A stretch of 64,000 nucleotides of DNA from Xanthobacter autotrophicus (GCF_029991245.1 NZ_JAIVFO010000005.1:1-64000); one strand, 5' to 3'. Positions 1 through 9,450 are shown, counted from the first letter of the stretch. The notes: generated by a model from the letters alone, not told the origin. Numbers and translations: made by a program.

Positions 1-663
1 CCCCCTCCCCCTGCCCCGGCCTGGCCGCGCAATCCGGATCAGCGGGCGGCAATCCCCTTCCTGATCGCCGATGGGCCCGATCTGGCCGCCCCGCAATTCA
101 TCCGGCGCGACGGCCGGAACGTGCCCCTGTTCCGCCGCGTATCGGCGCGCGCGCTGATGACCTCGGCCGGGACCGTCGTTGCCGCCCGCGCCGTGGCCGA
201 CGACCTGCTGCGCGACCGGTTCGTCATCATCGGCGCCAGCCATGCCGAAAGCATGGACGGTCATCTCACGCCGATCGGCTTCCTTCCCGGGGCCCTGATC
301 GTCGCCAACGCCGTCGCGACGGCGCCCGCCGTGCTGTCGGGCCAACCGCTCGGCGCTGCCGGCGCGACGCTGATCGCGCTGGCGCTGTTCGGAGCCCTGA
401 TGGCGATCACGTCGCGGCTGCGGGCGCTCGCGGCCAGCGTCGTCGTCGCCGTCGCGGTGCTGGGCTCGCTGATGGCGCTCGGCCGCATCTTCGCCCCCTC
501 CACCGCCGGCGACATCGTGCTGGCCGCCCTCGGCATGGTGGCGTTCCTGTCGACCCTTGAAGGCCTTTTCACCCTTTGCAAGGATTGGCGCGCCCGGGGA
601 TGGCGCGCGCTGCTGAAGCCGGAAAAGCCGCGCGCAGCACAAGGCACGGAGGAGGTCGCGTGA
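1..663 (+). CDS. CHASE2-domain membrane protein, 5' end missing
   Basis: The reading frame is open from the first base, so the N-terminus lies left of the window. The visible 220 residues begin with the end of a CHASE2 extracytoplasmic sensor domain (RFVIIGASHAESMDGHLTPI is typical of its last strand, followed by the PGALIVANAVAT helix). About three hydrophobic segments follow, then a short basic cytoplasmic tail. CHASE2 domains usually feed a cyclase, kinase or other signalling domain; here the protein ends shortly after the membrane segments, so no output domain is visible. The stop codon lies 11 bases before the next start, and a GAGGAGGA ribosome site overlaps the stop. It is probably co-transcribed with the exported protein and the caspase downstream. 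Confidence 0.8.
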   Translation, partial: PPPPAPAWPRNPDQRAAIPFLIADGPDLAAPQFIRRDGRNVPLFRRVSARALMTSAGTVVAARAVADDLLRDRFVIIGASHAESMDGHLTPIGFLPGALIVANAVATAPAVLSGQPLGAAGATLIALALFGALMAITSRLRALAASVVVAVAVLGSLMALGRIFAPSTAGDIVLAALGMVAFLSTLEGLFTLCKDWRARGWRALLKPEKPRAAQGTEEVA

Positions 664-674
664 GGAGGACAGCC

Positions 675-1565
675 ATGCTGCTTGCCGGGGTGCGCCGTGG
701 GGTGCTGGCCTTCGCCCTGATGGCTGCCGCGAGCCTTCCGGCACCGGCCGGGGATGGCGCCATGCGCACGCCCGCCGGCTATGTCGTCGGCGTCGAAACG
801 CCCGCCGCCGAGCCCGACGAGGCCGCCCATATCCTGCGCGAGGGGCAGGAGGTCCCGGTCCAGATCGGCGGCGCCCTGTTCGACGGCGACCAGGTGGTGG
901 TGCGCGCGCCCAACACCTGGGTCGCCATCGAGACGGTGAATGATCGCCACATGCGCGTGGACGCGGCGCACTCGCCGCATCCGGTCAAGGGCGAGCTTCC
1001 GGCCGGCGGGCGCTTCAGCGCATTCGCCGCCATGGTCGGGGAGCTGTTCCGGGCGCGGCCGGAGGCGCGGACCGTCAACCTCATCGGGCGCAACGAGGGG
1101 GCATTGCGGCTCCAGATCGGTCGAGGTGTCACCCAGCGCGTGGTTCCCGGGACGCGACTGTGGATCGGCTGGCAGGGCGGCGTGAAGCCCTACACCGTCG
1201 AGATCCGCGACCGGGCCGAAGGCGGCGCCGTGCTGGCTGCGACGCATGCCAGCGGGCGCTCGGCGTCCGTGGCGCTCCCGCGCGAGGCAGCCGGCCCCCT
1301 GCGGCTCTCGGTGAGCGATGCAGAGGGCGCGCAGGTGCATATGGACCTTCTCGCGGACCCGGCGCCGCCCGCCGTCCCGGCATGGATCAGCGAAGGCGCG
1401 CCGACGCCGGCCTTTGGCCAGGTGGCGACCGCGCTCTGGCTGCTTGACCGCAAGCCCGCCGAATGGGACCTGCACGCCGCCGCCATGGCCGCGGAGGCGG
1501 GAGACTACGGCGCCGCCGAGGCATTGCTGGTCCGCCTCGCCGAAGGCAAGAGGCCATCGCGATGA
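675..1565 (+). CDS. exported protein of unknown function upstream of caspase
   Basis: This 296-residue protein starts at ATG 675, 5 bases after GAGGAGGA. The first 25 or so residues form a signal peptide (basic start, LAFALMAAASLPAPAGD), so it should be periplasmic or anchored. Residues about 30-120 read like a small beta-rich domain with GQEVPVQIGGALFDGDQVVV, reminiscent of FecR-type or surface-layer beta folds. The middle could be an Ig-like domain. The C-terminal 60 residues are helical and Ala-rich, like one TPR unit. I cannot assign a family. Its stop overlaps the caspase start (ATGA), which implies translational coupling and a shared role. Confidence 0.7.
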   Translation: MLLAGVRRGVLAFALMAAASLPAPAGDGAMRTPAGYVVGVETPAAEPDEAAHILREGQEVPVQIGGALFDGDQVVVRAPNTWVAIETVNDRHMRVDAAHSPHPVKGELPAGGRFSAFAAMVGELFRARPEARTVNLIGRNEGALRLQIGRGVTQRVVPGTRLWIGWQGGVKPYTVEIRDRAEGGAVLAATHASGRSASVALPREAAGPLRLSVSDAEGAQVHMDLLADPAPPAVPAWISEGAPTPAFGQVATALWLLDRKPAEWDLHAAAMAAEAGDYGAAEALLVRLAEGKRPSR

Positions 1566-3703
1566 GGGTGCGCCGCGTCCTGCTGGTCGCGCTTTCGATC
1601 CTCGGCTGCGCCGTGGCGTCCCCCGCCGCGATGGCGAAGACACGCGCCCTGCTGGTCGGCGTCTCCGACTATCCGGGCTTTCCCGCAGAGAAGCAGTTGA
1701 AGGCGCCGGCCAATGATGTGCGCCGCATGCGGTTGGCGCTGCAAGCGCGCGGCATCGCGGAAGCCGACCTTGCGGTGCTGGCCGACGGGGTGGAAGGCTC
1801 GTCCGGCCCGCCCACGCGCGCGGCCATCCTCGCTGGCATGGAGCGCCTCGCACGGGAGGCGGAGGCGGGCGACCTCGTCATCTTCTATGCGTCCGGCCAT
1901 GGCACCCGCCAGCCCTCGCGCACCAGCCTCAAGGTGGATGGGCTCGACCAGGTGTTCCTCCCCCGCGATGCGTCGCCACCGGCCCCCGGCGGGCCGCGCA
2001 ACCGGTTCGACAACGTCATTGCCGGGCCGGATTTCGGCGAACGCCTGGATGCCATCCGCGCCCGCGGCGCCGATGTCTGGTTCATTCTCGACAGCTGCTT
2101 CTCCGGATCGGCCTCGCGGGCGATCGGCGACGGGGTCCACGACAAGAAGATCGAGCTGGAGGACATCGGCCTTGCGGCCTCCACGGCCATGGCGCCCGAG
2201 AAGACCACGGTGCTCGCAGACCTGGCGCCGGCCCTGCCGCCCGGCTCCGGCAGGCTGACGGCCTTCTACGCCTCGCAGCCGAACGAGACCGCGCGGGAAG
2301 TGGCGCTGCCGCCGGGGGCGCCGATGGACAAGCGCGTCTGGGGCTCGATCTTCACCACCGCCCTCACCGACGTGCTGCAGCGCTCTCCCGCGCTCACCTA
2401 TCGCCAGATGATGGTCGAAGCCGGCCGCCTGCTGCGCGCCGATGCCGCCTTCCAGGCCCGGCAGACGCCGAGTTTCGAGGGCGACGGCATGGATGGGGCA
2501 CTGCCCGGCACGGCCGTCGCCGCAGCGGGCGCGATCTGGCGGGTGAGCGCAGGCGTGCTGCATGCCGGACAGATCGAGGGGGTGGAGGCCGGTGCCGTCG
2601 TGGCGCTCTACGACAGCGCCGCGCCCACCGCCGAAAAGCCCACGGGCTATGCCATGGTCGAGGCCGTGGAGGCGACCCGCGCCACGCTCGCGGCAGCCAA
2701 GCCGGGCTGCATGCCCACGACCACCCGCTGCCCGACGGTGGCGAACGCCCCGGCCCTCAGGCAGGCCGCCTACGCGCGCCTGGCGCGCCCCGCGCCCCCG
2801 GTGGCCTTCGGCATCTCTCACCCTCGCCCGTGGCCCGGCGCCGGCGCGCCGGACGCGGTGGCACAGGCGCGCATGGGCAAGGGGCTTGAAGCCGCGCTCG
2901 CCGGCCCGTTGAAGGAGCGCGCAAGGCTTGACGATACCGCACCCACCCTGGTGGCCTGGATGACGGCGGACGGCTTGCGCTTCATGCCGGACGGCCTCGA
3001 TCCGCTGGCGGTGGAGGCCGGGCCGCTGGCGGTGATCCCGCCCGACGCGAACCCGGACACGGCCGCCGCCGCCATTGCCCGCGCCGTGCTGCGCGCCCGC
3101 CAGCTTTCGCGGCTTCAGGCCCTCGCCGCGGCCACCAGCGCCAACGGCGACCTGGACGTGGCGGTCGAGGTCCGACGCTTCGGGCTTGATCCGGCGACGC
3201 GGCAATGCGCGTTCAAGGCCAATGCGGAGACCGTGGGCGAAGATGCCCTCGTCAAGCTCTGCGACAAGGTGCAGGTCACGGTTGAAAACCGCAGCACGCG
3301 CCCGGTCCTGGCGGCAATCTTCTTCCTCGACGACGCGTGGAACATGATCGCGCGGCGGCCGACCTGCCCCATGGGGCTCACCGTCTCGGACCGGCTGGAG
3401 CCCGGTCGGCGGCTGGTGTTCGAGGTGCCCTACCACCCCCGGGCCATCGTGCCCGGACGTGCGCCGACCACCACCAACGGCGTCTTCGTCATGGGCGTGC
3501 CCTTCGTCGAAGGCGAAACGGACCTGCCCGCGCTGTGCGCCCTGACCGGGTTCAACGATGCGAGCGGCCAGGCCACCCGCGGCGGCGAGACGGGGGGGCT
3601 CGACGACCTGATCGAAGGTGCGACGCGGGGCGGACGGCTGCCGCTCGAAAGCGCCAGCCTGTCCCTTGCCTTCTGGCCCATCAGCCAGCCCGTGAAGCCC
3701 TGA
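1562..3703 (+). CDS. exported caspase-family (C14) peptidase A
   Basis: This 713-residue protein has a signal peptide (RRVLLVALSILGCAVASPAAMA) followed by a caspase-like p20 fold that starts at KTRALLVGVSDY. The catalytic dyad is visible: His113 in YASGHGTRQ and Cys179 in WFILDSCFSGSAS. The p20/p10-like core runs to about residue 320. Residues about 330-470 form a linker with a possible beta domain. The C-terminal 250 residues carry CDKVQVTVENRS and IFFLD, shared with caspase B at 9450-11774 and resembling DUF4384-type modules. The start at ATG 1562 overlaps the preceding stop. An exported metacaspase-like enzyme would most likely cleave after Arg or Lys, but specificity cannot be read here. 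It is convergent with the trypsin gene, 18 bases away. Confidence 0.88.
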   Translation: MRVRRVLLVALSILGCAVASPAAMAKTRALLVGVSDYPGFPAEKQLKAPANDVRRMRLALQARGIAEADLAVLADGVEGSSGPPTRAAILAGMERLAREAEAGDLVIFYASGHGTRQPSRTSLKVDGLDQVFLPRDASPPAPGGPRNRFDNVIAGPDFGERLDAIRARGADVWFILDSCFSGSASRAIGDGVHDKKIELEDIGLAASTAMAPEKTTVLADLAPALPPGSGRLTAFYASQPNETAREVALPPGAPMDKRVWGSIFTTALTDVLQRSPALTYRQMMVEAGRLLRADAAFQARQTPSFEGDGMDGALPGTAVAAAGAIWRVSAGVLHAGQIEGVEAGAVVALYDSAAPTAEKPTGYAMVEAVEATRATLAAAKPGCMPTTTRCPTVANAPALRQAAYARLARPAPPVAFGISHPRPWPGAGAPDAVAQARMGKGLEAALAGPLKERARLDDTAPTLVAWMTADGLRFMPDGLDPLAVEAGPLAVIPPDANPDTAAAAIARAVLRARQLSRLQALAAATSANGDLDVAVEVRRFGLDPATRQCAFKANAETVGEDALVKLCDKVQVTVENRSTRPVLAAIFFLDDAWNMIARRPTCPMGLTVSDRLEPGRRLVFEVPYHPRAIVPGRAPTTTNGVFVMGVPFVEGETDLPALCALTGFNDASGQATRGGETGGLDDLIEGATRGGRLPLESASLSLAFWPISQPVKP

Positions 3704-3721
3704 GGTCCGGAGCCGATTCGC

Positions 3722-4957
3722 TCAGGGGCGCTTCTGCGGCTTGGCGGGCACCTGGGTTGCCGCAGCCGCCGGGGGGGCTGGCGTGGCGATGGTCTTCCTC
3801 ATCCAGTCCGTATAGAGGGCCAGCCGGGTATAGACGCCGGGCAACTCGGCGTGGCCGCAGCCGATGCCGAAGCTGACGATGCCCACCTGGACGAAGGAAC
3901 CGTCCGCCTTCCGGCTGAGGATCGGGCCACCCGAGTCGCCCTGGCAGGTATCCACACCGTCCACGGCGGCGCCGGCGCAGAACATCTGGGGCGTCACCAC
4001 GCCGCCGATCTGGGGGAGCTGCTGCTCCAGCGCCCTGCGACCCGCAGGCGACAGGTTGAACACGTAGCTGAGATCCTCGATCGCCTTGCGCGCATCCGGC
4101 GAGTTCACCAGCGCAGAGGTGAGCACGCGGTTGCACTTGTTGCGATCCACGGCGTTCAGCGTGGTTTCCATCAGGTTGGGCGACGGGCTGCCGCCCTCGG
4201 AGGTCGTGCCCCAGCCGATGATGTGCAGCCTGGCCTCGTTCGGAAGCTCGGTGGGCTCGGACTCCTGCGTCACCACCGTGACCTGCTCGACTTTGACATT
4301 GCGCCGGGGCGCGCGCTCAAGCTCGACCAGGGCGATGTCGTTGACGTTGGTGCCGGTCACATATTTCGGATGGGCAATGATGCGCTTGATCGGAATCCAG
4401 TCGCGCTCGTCCTCCTCGGCGATGAGGCTGGTGTTGCCCACGTGGACGAACAGGTTCTTGGTGCTTCGCAATCCGTCGACCTTGCCGCCCTCGCCCTCGA
4501 CGAAACAATGCGCCGCCGACAGGATCCAGCGCGACGTCAGCACCGTTCCCCCGCACATGGGGGCGAAATTCGTGACCTTTCCGTTGGTGCCGGCCACGCG
4601 GACGATCCCGGCCTGGAACGGATAGCTGCCCGGCGCAGCCTGCTGCCCGCCGACGATCTTCTCGTTGGCACCGCTCTTGAGGATCCCGCCCTTCTTGAGC
4701 GCGATGCCGGCGGCGTCATAGGGCAGCGCGCGGGCATTGCTGCCGGGCCTGGAGGGGCGATCGGCGGGGCCGATGTCGTCCGATGCCGGCAGGGTCGACG
4801 GGCGCGCGCCCACCGCGGCGGGGGCCTGCTCAAGGCGCAGCTGCTCTCCCGGCACCTGAGCCTGGGCGGCGAATGCGCCGCCGGAAAGACACGCCGAGAG
4901 CGCAACGAAACGGAGCGCCGGCCTTTGGACGAGCGGTCGAAGCAACTGGAGCATCAT
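3722..4957 (-). CDS. exported trypsin-like serine protease (S1), probable zymogen
   Basis: This 411-residue chymotrypsin-fold protease has a signal peptide (LRFVALSACLSGGAFAAQAQ) and then a pro-region of about 70 residues. Lys100 directly precedes IVGG, the classic activation site at which cleavage creates the new N-terminus. The catalytic triad is His150 (LSAAHCF), Asp207 (NDIALVELE) and Ser342 (CQGDSGGP). Asp336, six residues before the Ser, matches trypsin Asp189 and predicts cleavage after Lys or Arg, so self-activation or activation by a neighbouring Arg/Lys-specific caspase is conceivable. The start was set at ATG 4957 because it directly precedes the signal peptide; the ribosome site is weak. 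The C-terminal tail is Ala/Pro/Lys-rich. Confidence 0.9.
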   Translation of the reverse strand: MMLQLLRPLVQRPALRFVALSACLSGGAFAAQAQVPGEQLRLEQAPAAVGARPSTLPASDDIGPADRPSRPGSNARALPYDAAGIALKKGGILKSGANEKIVGGQQAAPGSYPFQAGIVRVAGTNGKVTNFAPMCGGTVLTSRWILSAAHCFVEGEGGKVDGLRSTKNLFVHVGNTSLIAEEDERDWIPIKRIIAHPKYVTGTNVNDIALVELERAPRRNVKVEQVTVVTQESEPTELPNEARLHIIGWGTTSEGGSPSPNLMETTLNAVDRNKCNRVLTSALVNSPDARKAIEDLSYVFNLSPAGRRALEQQLPQIGGVVTPQMFCAGAAVDGVDTCQGDSGGPILSRKADGSFVQVGIVSFGIGCGHAELPGVYTRLALYTDWMRKTIATPAPPAAAATQVPAKPQKRP

Positions 4958-5227
4958 GTGAGGCACTCTGTGACGACGGTGGGGATTTCCGGGCCGAGTA
5001 GCCCGAGTGCTCGCCTCTGGCATTCAGGGTCTCCGGGCTGAGCGGGGCAGAGATGAAGGGGGCAGAGAGAACGGATCGACAGGCCGATCCCTTCCGGATG
5101 GGACTTGGGTCCCAGAAGCGGGCGTCTGCGGCAACGCCGCCCCTGGTCTCCACGGACGGTGTCAGTGCGCGCCGGGCACCACGATGACTGCTGGTTTCAT
5201 TCGGCTCCCCACACACGACGCCGCGAG

Positions 5228-5254
5228 AATGTCAGACATTCCGGGAACGTCAAA
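5228..5254 (-). promoter_or_regulatory. palindrome and possible promoter upstream of the trypsin gene
   Basis: The 348-base stretch 4958-5305 between the helical-repeat protein and the trypsin gene holds no credible gene. Inside it, AATGTCAGACATT (5228-5240) is a perfect 13-base palindrome. On the minus strand a TTGACG element at 5253-5248 lies just upstream of it, in a -35-like position. This could be an operator/promoter that lets the trypsin gene be transcribed separately from the caspase B-CHAT-repeat operon. Spacing to a good -10 box is not convincing. Confidence 0.3.
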
Positions 5255-5305
5255 TGGCCCCGCCGGAGCAGGAGCCGTGCCGGCTTGCTCCAACAGGCGA
5301 TCAGC

Positions 5306-7753
5306 TCATCGCCCGTCGGCATCAGGCTTGTCCCCCGAACGGCTGCCGAGCCAATCCGCCCCCACCAGAGTCTCAAGCAGCTTGCGGTCTTCCCGCGCGC
5401 TCATGGTGTCGGTCGCCGGCGGCTTGGGGGTCCGCAGGGCGTCGACGGCGGCCTCCCGCGCCTTCGCCCCGTCGCCCAGGCCGAGATAGGCGAACGCCTG
5501 TGCGCGAAGGATGCGCCGCCCCAGGTCGCGATCGGCCTTCACCCGCCGGCGCGCGCGATCGAGCAGCGTCGACAGGGTGCGGACGGTCTTTTCGTCCGGG
5601 CCGTAATAGGATTCCAGGTTGGCGAGCCCGAGCTGGTCGGAGATGGCCTTCTCCTCGCCGACAAGGACGGGATCGCTGGCCGGAAAGACGTAGGTTTCAT
5701 AGGTCTTGCGTGCGTCGTCCATGCGGCCGAGGGCGGCGTAGAGGCCGGCAAGGTTGCGGGCCGGCTCGACGATGGCCCAAGTGTCCGCCTTGCCCGCCGC
5801 GACGAGGCTGGCGACGGCCCCCTCCCCCAGACGCAGGGCCAAGGCCCGGTCGCCGTCATCGAAGGCCATGAAGGAGCGCCTCAGGTCGAGCCGCACCTGC
5901 GTCGGCAGGTTGACGGTGCCGGCCGCCTCCCGCAGCTTCTGCGCCTCGGCGACGAGCGCCAGCGCCAGGCCCTTGTCGGTCTGGTCCGAGGCCATGTCGA
6001 GCAGAAGCTCGATGCGGTCCGTTTCGCGTCCGGGCTGGCTGGCGACGATTTCATAGGCCTCGCGCGTCAAGCGCACGGTGAGGGCCGGGTTCGACGTTTC
6101 CACGATGCCGGCGCGCAGCGTCAGCAGGCGGGCCAGCGCCGGGGTGCGCCCCTCCGGCGCCGCACGGATGTTGCCGATCGCCTCGTCCGCCATCGCGTCG
6201 GCGCGAGCGCTGTCGCCCCACCAGGCCTCGACGGCGCTGATCCAGCCCAAGATCGCCTCGTCGTGGCGGGGGTCCTGCCCGGGCAGCCGGCGCGCCAGGC
6301 GCCCGATGAATTCCACGGCGGCGGCATAGGTGGGGAAGACGTAGTCCTTCAAGCCCGCATAGTGGATCACGGTCAGCTGTTCGATCCGGTCGAAATCGTC
6401 GAGGGCGAGGGTGGCGACCTGGCGATCGACAGCGGCCCATTCGGCTGCGGCGAGGCGTGGCGCGTTGGCGGTCGCGGCGATCCGGGCGTTTTCGATCTGG
6501 AGGAGAGCGGCAGTCAGCCGCCGCTCCAGAAGGCCCGGCGCGGCGGCGGAAAGAGGTGCGTCGGGCTCGGCCATGCCGGATAAAGTGGCCGCGCGCTGCA
6601 GCGCCAGCATGCGGCGGGCCAGCTCGATGGAGCCGTTTCGCAAGGCCCGCCGGGCGATATGGCCGCACATCTGGACGACGCGCGGGTCATAGGTGCCAAG
6701 GTCGATCTGCGTGCGGGCGATGCGCGCGCCGATGAGAGCGGCCGCCGTCGCTTCGCCGATGCTGGCGAGATAGTTGGCGACGAGGTCAGCGCTCGCCAGC
6801 AGGTCCCGATCGTGGTCCTCGCGGTTCAACTGACGCAGCAGGAGCAGGTCGCGCGCCGCATCGTAGCGCTCCTCGCGCAGCGAACCCGACGGCACGTCGT
6901 TCAGGAGATTCGACAGGATCTTGTCCGCCAGGGCGGCATCACCGGTCACGATGGCGCGGTCCGCGGCCTGCCGGCACGCCGCCATGCGGGCCGCATCCGG
7001 CGCGGCGGTGCCCATGCAATCGTCCGGTCCGGGAAGCGGGCTGCCGGCCCGCTCGGCCACCGGTGCCTCCAGCGCGCCGATGACCGTATCGAGTTTCCCG
7101 GCATTGACCGTGTCCATCCGCCCCTTGCGCGCCAGGGCCTGGGCCCGGCGGAAGAAGAAGAGCGCCAGCTCGGGCCGGTCCTCGGCTTGCAGGCGCTGCC
7201 CCATGAGGGCCGCGGCCATGGCCTGCGTTTCCTCCAGATCGTCGGAAAGCGCGCCACCGCCCCGTGGGGGCTTTCCCGCCGCCAGCACGTTCATCAGCAC
7301 GTAGAATTGCAGCGTGCCGATATCATGGCGGCGATAGGTTTCGGCGAGCGTCAGTTCAGCGATGACCGTATCGGGGGCGTTCAGCGGCGCCGTGAGGTAA
7401 TTCAACAGAACCGAATGGACATTCCCGCGTATTTCCGCGGCGCGATCCTTGAGCCGGGCGCCGGCATATCCCGTCAGATCGTAGAGGACGAGCAGGAGAT
7501 CCGGATCGCCCTCGTCCTCCAGGGCCTCGCGCAGCGGGAGCAGCAAGGCCATGGCCGCCTTTGCCTTGTTGTCCTCGATCAGGCTTTGCGCCGCCCCCAG
7601 ACGGTCGCGGATATCCGCCAGCCGACGCGCCGTGTCGGCCGTCTCCTGCGTCGCCTGCGCGGAGCCCGCTCCAGCGGTCTGCGACCACCCCGGGCCGCCG
7701 GTGGCCAGGGCCATGAGGTGAACCAACACGACGATCAGCGCGAGGGGCTTCAC
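5306..7753 (-). CDS. exported helical (TPR-like) repeat protein
   Basis: The GTG start at 7753 overlaps the stop of the CHAT gene (GTGA). That start directly precedes a signal peptide (LALIVVLVHLMALATGGPGWS), giving 815 residues. The mature protein is almost entirely alpha-helical and Ala/Leu/Arg-rich. Helix pairs such as RNLAGLYAALGRMDDARKTY and ILRAQAFAYLGLGDGAKARE look like degenerate tetratricopeptide repeats, clearest in the last 200 residues. No catalytic motif is seen. CHAT and caspase peptidases are often paired with TPR proteins that bind or present substrates, so an adaptor or substrate role is likely but inferred. It is the last gene of a tightly coupled three-gene operon. Confidence 0.75.
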   Translation of the reverse strand: MKPLALIVVLVHLMALATGGPGWSQTAGAGSAQATQETADTARRLADIRDRLGAAQSLIEDNKAKAAMALLLPLREALEDEGDPDLLLVLYDLTGYAGARLKDRAAEIRGNVHSVLLNYLTAPLNAPDTVIAELTLAETYRRHDIGTLQFYVLMNVLAAGKPPRGGGALSDDLEETQAMAAALMGQRLQAEDRPELALFFFRRAQALARKGRMDTVNAGKLDTVIGALEAPVAERAGSPLPGPDDCMGTAAPDAARMAACRQAADRAIVTGDAALADKILSNLLNDVPSGSLREERYDAARDLLLLRQLNREDHDRDLLASADLVANYLASIGEATAAALIGARIARTQIDLGTYDPRVVQMCGHIARRALRNGSIELARRMLALQRAATLSGMAEPDAPLSAAAPGLLERRLTAALLQIENARIAATANAPRLAAAEWAAVDRQVATLALDDFDRIEQLTVIHYAGLKDYVFPTYAAAVEFIGRLARRLPGQDPRHDEAILGWISAVEAWWGDSARADAMADEAIGNIRAAPEGRTPALARLLTLRAGIVETSNPALTVRLTREAYEIVASQPGRETDRIELLLDMASDQTDKGLALALVAEAQKLREAAGTVNLPTQVRLDLRRSFMAFDDGDRALALRLGEGAVASLVAAGKADTWAIVEPARNLAGLYAALGRMDDARKTYETYVFPASDPVLVGEEKAISDQLGLANLESYYGPDEKTVRTLSTLLDRARRRVKADRDLGRRILRAQAFAYLGLGDGAKAREAAVDALRTPKPPATDTMSAREDRKLLETLVGADWLGSRSGDKPDADGR

Positions 7754-9450
7754 CGGCCTTCCCCCACCATGACGAAGGGCGCCCAGATCGCCGGATGCGC
7801 CAGCGTGGGGTCCGAGGGATCGGCGATCAGCGCGAGGGTGGCGCGGCGGAACGCTTCCGCCTTGGACAGGTCGGGTTCGGCCCGCAGCGCCGCCAGGGTT
7901 CCGGTGGTCAGCCGCGCGGCCGCATCGTCCCGCACCGGCCAGTGCGAGACCAGCAAGGTGCGGGCTCCGGCATAGAAGAAGGCCCTGGCGAGGCCCGACA
8001 GGCCGTCGGCGCCCGGCGTGCCGTCGCCGCCGGCGGTGTTGCAGGCGGACAGGATCACCCAGTCGGCGAACAGGTTCAGCCGGGCCGCTTCGGAGGCGGT
8101 GAGCAGGCCGTCGTCCGGGCCGTCGGCCTCCGGCGGGGTGAAGACGAGGGCGGGTTCCGACAGGCCGGGGATATCGCCCGCCAGCAGGCCGTGGGTGGCG
8201 AAGGCAAGCACGCGATAAAGGGAGAGGTCGGCCGCCTGGACCGCGCTCTTGGTGGCGGCAGCGCCGACCTGCACGGAGTCCGGGGCCGCACCCAGCGTCT
8301 GGGCCAGCCGGCGCAATTCGCCTTCCGTCTGGGGCAGCGGCGCCAGGCTGCGGACGGTTTCCAGATTGACCTTGCCGCCGCGCAGCAGCGTGCCTGCGGT
8401 ATCCGCGGCGTTGCTCGCCACCTGGGCCGGGGAGCGGCGGCCGTCGAGCTGCGGGGCGCCATAGCCGCGGAACGGCAGCGGGGCCGGCGGCCCAGCGGCG
8501 GCCGCCCGCAGCGACTTGAGGCTCGACACCGAGGGCAGCGTCACGATGCCCTGCCGCCTGATCAGCCACGACGTGTCGCGCAGCGCGGAGGGGTCGGTAT
8601 CGTCCCCGGTGGGCGGCTCGGTCACCAGAAGCGCGAAGGGCAGCGAATCGAACGGCCGCTCGGCGACGACGAAGATGCGCGCGCGGTCCGCCAGCACGGC
8701 GTCGAGCGGCGCCAGCATCCGCCGGAAGAGGTCATGGGCGGCGGCGCGGCTGAAGCGCACGCGCATGCCGGTATCGGCGCCCTCCACATCGGTGTCGCCG
8801 AAATCGCGCAGCGCTGAGCGCATCACCGCCACCGCGCCCGGATCGAGCCCGGCGCGCAGGGACTTCACCTGCGCGATCAGGGCCTCGCGCTCGACCGGCA
8901 CACGGTGCCAGTCCGCAGCATCGCGAGTCACCGCCCAGACGAAGGTCTCGCGGGTGGCGACGAAGACCAGCACCAGCGCCTCGTCCTCCCGCAGCAGGGC
9001 CTGCGCCGCGGCGATCGGCACCGGCTGGGGCTGTGAGAGTTCGGCATAGGCGGGGAAGCGCACAGCCATGTCGCGGTCGCTTTCGGCGATGCGCGCCTGG
9101 AGCGCATCAACCTCCGCGCGGCGCGCCTCCACCACCGGTTCATTGCCCGTGCCCGCTGCTCCGAGGACCTGCACGAGCGCCCGGTCGGCGCTCTTCCATG
9201 CCGTGACGAGATCCTGCCGCTGCCGCACGAGGCGAGCCAGGTCGTCCGAACCGGCGGCGAAACGCACCCCGAGCTGGGCCAGCGCCATGCTGGCCGAGGT
9301 GAGCATGGCGCTCTGGGCGTACTGGAAGGCCTCGTCGCGCAAGTGCGCCGGAGGCGGCAAGGCGTCCTGCGCCATTGCGGGCGCCATGCGCGACAGGAGC
9401 ATGCCGAGTACGCCGAGCGCAAGCAGGGCGAGGCGAGCGGCCCGGCGCAT
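7750..9450 (-). CDS. exported CHAT-domain peptidase
   Basis: This 566-residue protein begins at ATG 9450, which overlaps the caspase B stop by one base. A signal peptide (LALLALGVLGMLLSRMAPAMA) precedes a helical segment (about 35-140). The CHAT domain fills about residues 150-566, with the expected dyad His420 (AFATHGLLAGD) and Cys470 (VILSACNTAGGDG), and typical ARTLLVSHWPVRDDA and AHPAIWAPFVMVG motifs near the end. CHAT belongs to the same protease clan (CD) as caspases and separase. Most studied CHAT proteins are cytoplasmic, so the export signal is notable. Coupling to a caspase on one side and a helical-repeat protein on the other suggests one complex or cascade. Confidence 0.9.
   Translation of the reverse strand: MRRAARLALLALGVLGMLLSRMAPAMAQDALPPPAHLRDEAFQYAQSAMLTSASMALAQLGVRFAAGSDDLARLVRQRQDLVTAWKSADRALVQVLGAAGTGNEPVVEARRAEVDALQARIAESDRDMAVRFPAYAELSQPQPVPIAAAQALLREDEALVLVFVATRETFVWAVTRDAADWHRVPVEREALIAQVKSLRAGLDPGAVAVMRSALRDFGDTDVEGADTGMRVRFSRAAAHDLFRRMLAPLDAVLADRARIFVVAERPFDSLPFALLVTEPPTGDDTDPSALRDTSWLIRRQGIVTLPSVSSLKSLRAAAAGPPAPLPFRGYGAPQLDGRRSPAQVASNAADTAGTLLRGGKVNLETVRSLAPLPQTEGELRRLAQTLGAAPDSVQVGAAATKSAVQAADLSLYRVLAFATHGLLAGDIPGLSEPALVFTPPEADGPDDGLLTASEAARLNLFADWVILSACNTAGGDGTPGADGLSGLARAFFYAGARTLLVSHWPVRDDAAARLTTGTLAALRAEPDLSKAEAFRRATLALIADPSDPTLAHPAIWAPFVMVGEGR

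Noticed and set aside
261-1853. 530-codon open frame on the minus strand opposite the CHASE2, exported-protein and caspase A genes
   Set aside because: Arg/Pro/Gly-rich antisense shadow of three well-supported genes; typical of high-GC DNA.
7754-8569. Extension of the helical-repeat protein to 8569
   Set aside because: The extra 272 residues overlap the CHAT gene in another frame, while GTG 7753 overlaps the CHAT stop and leads directly into a signal peptide.
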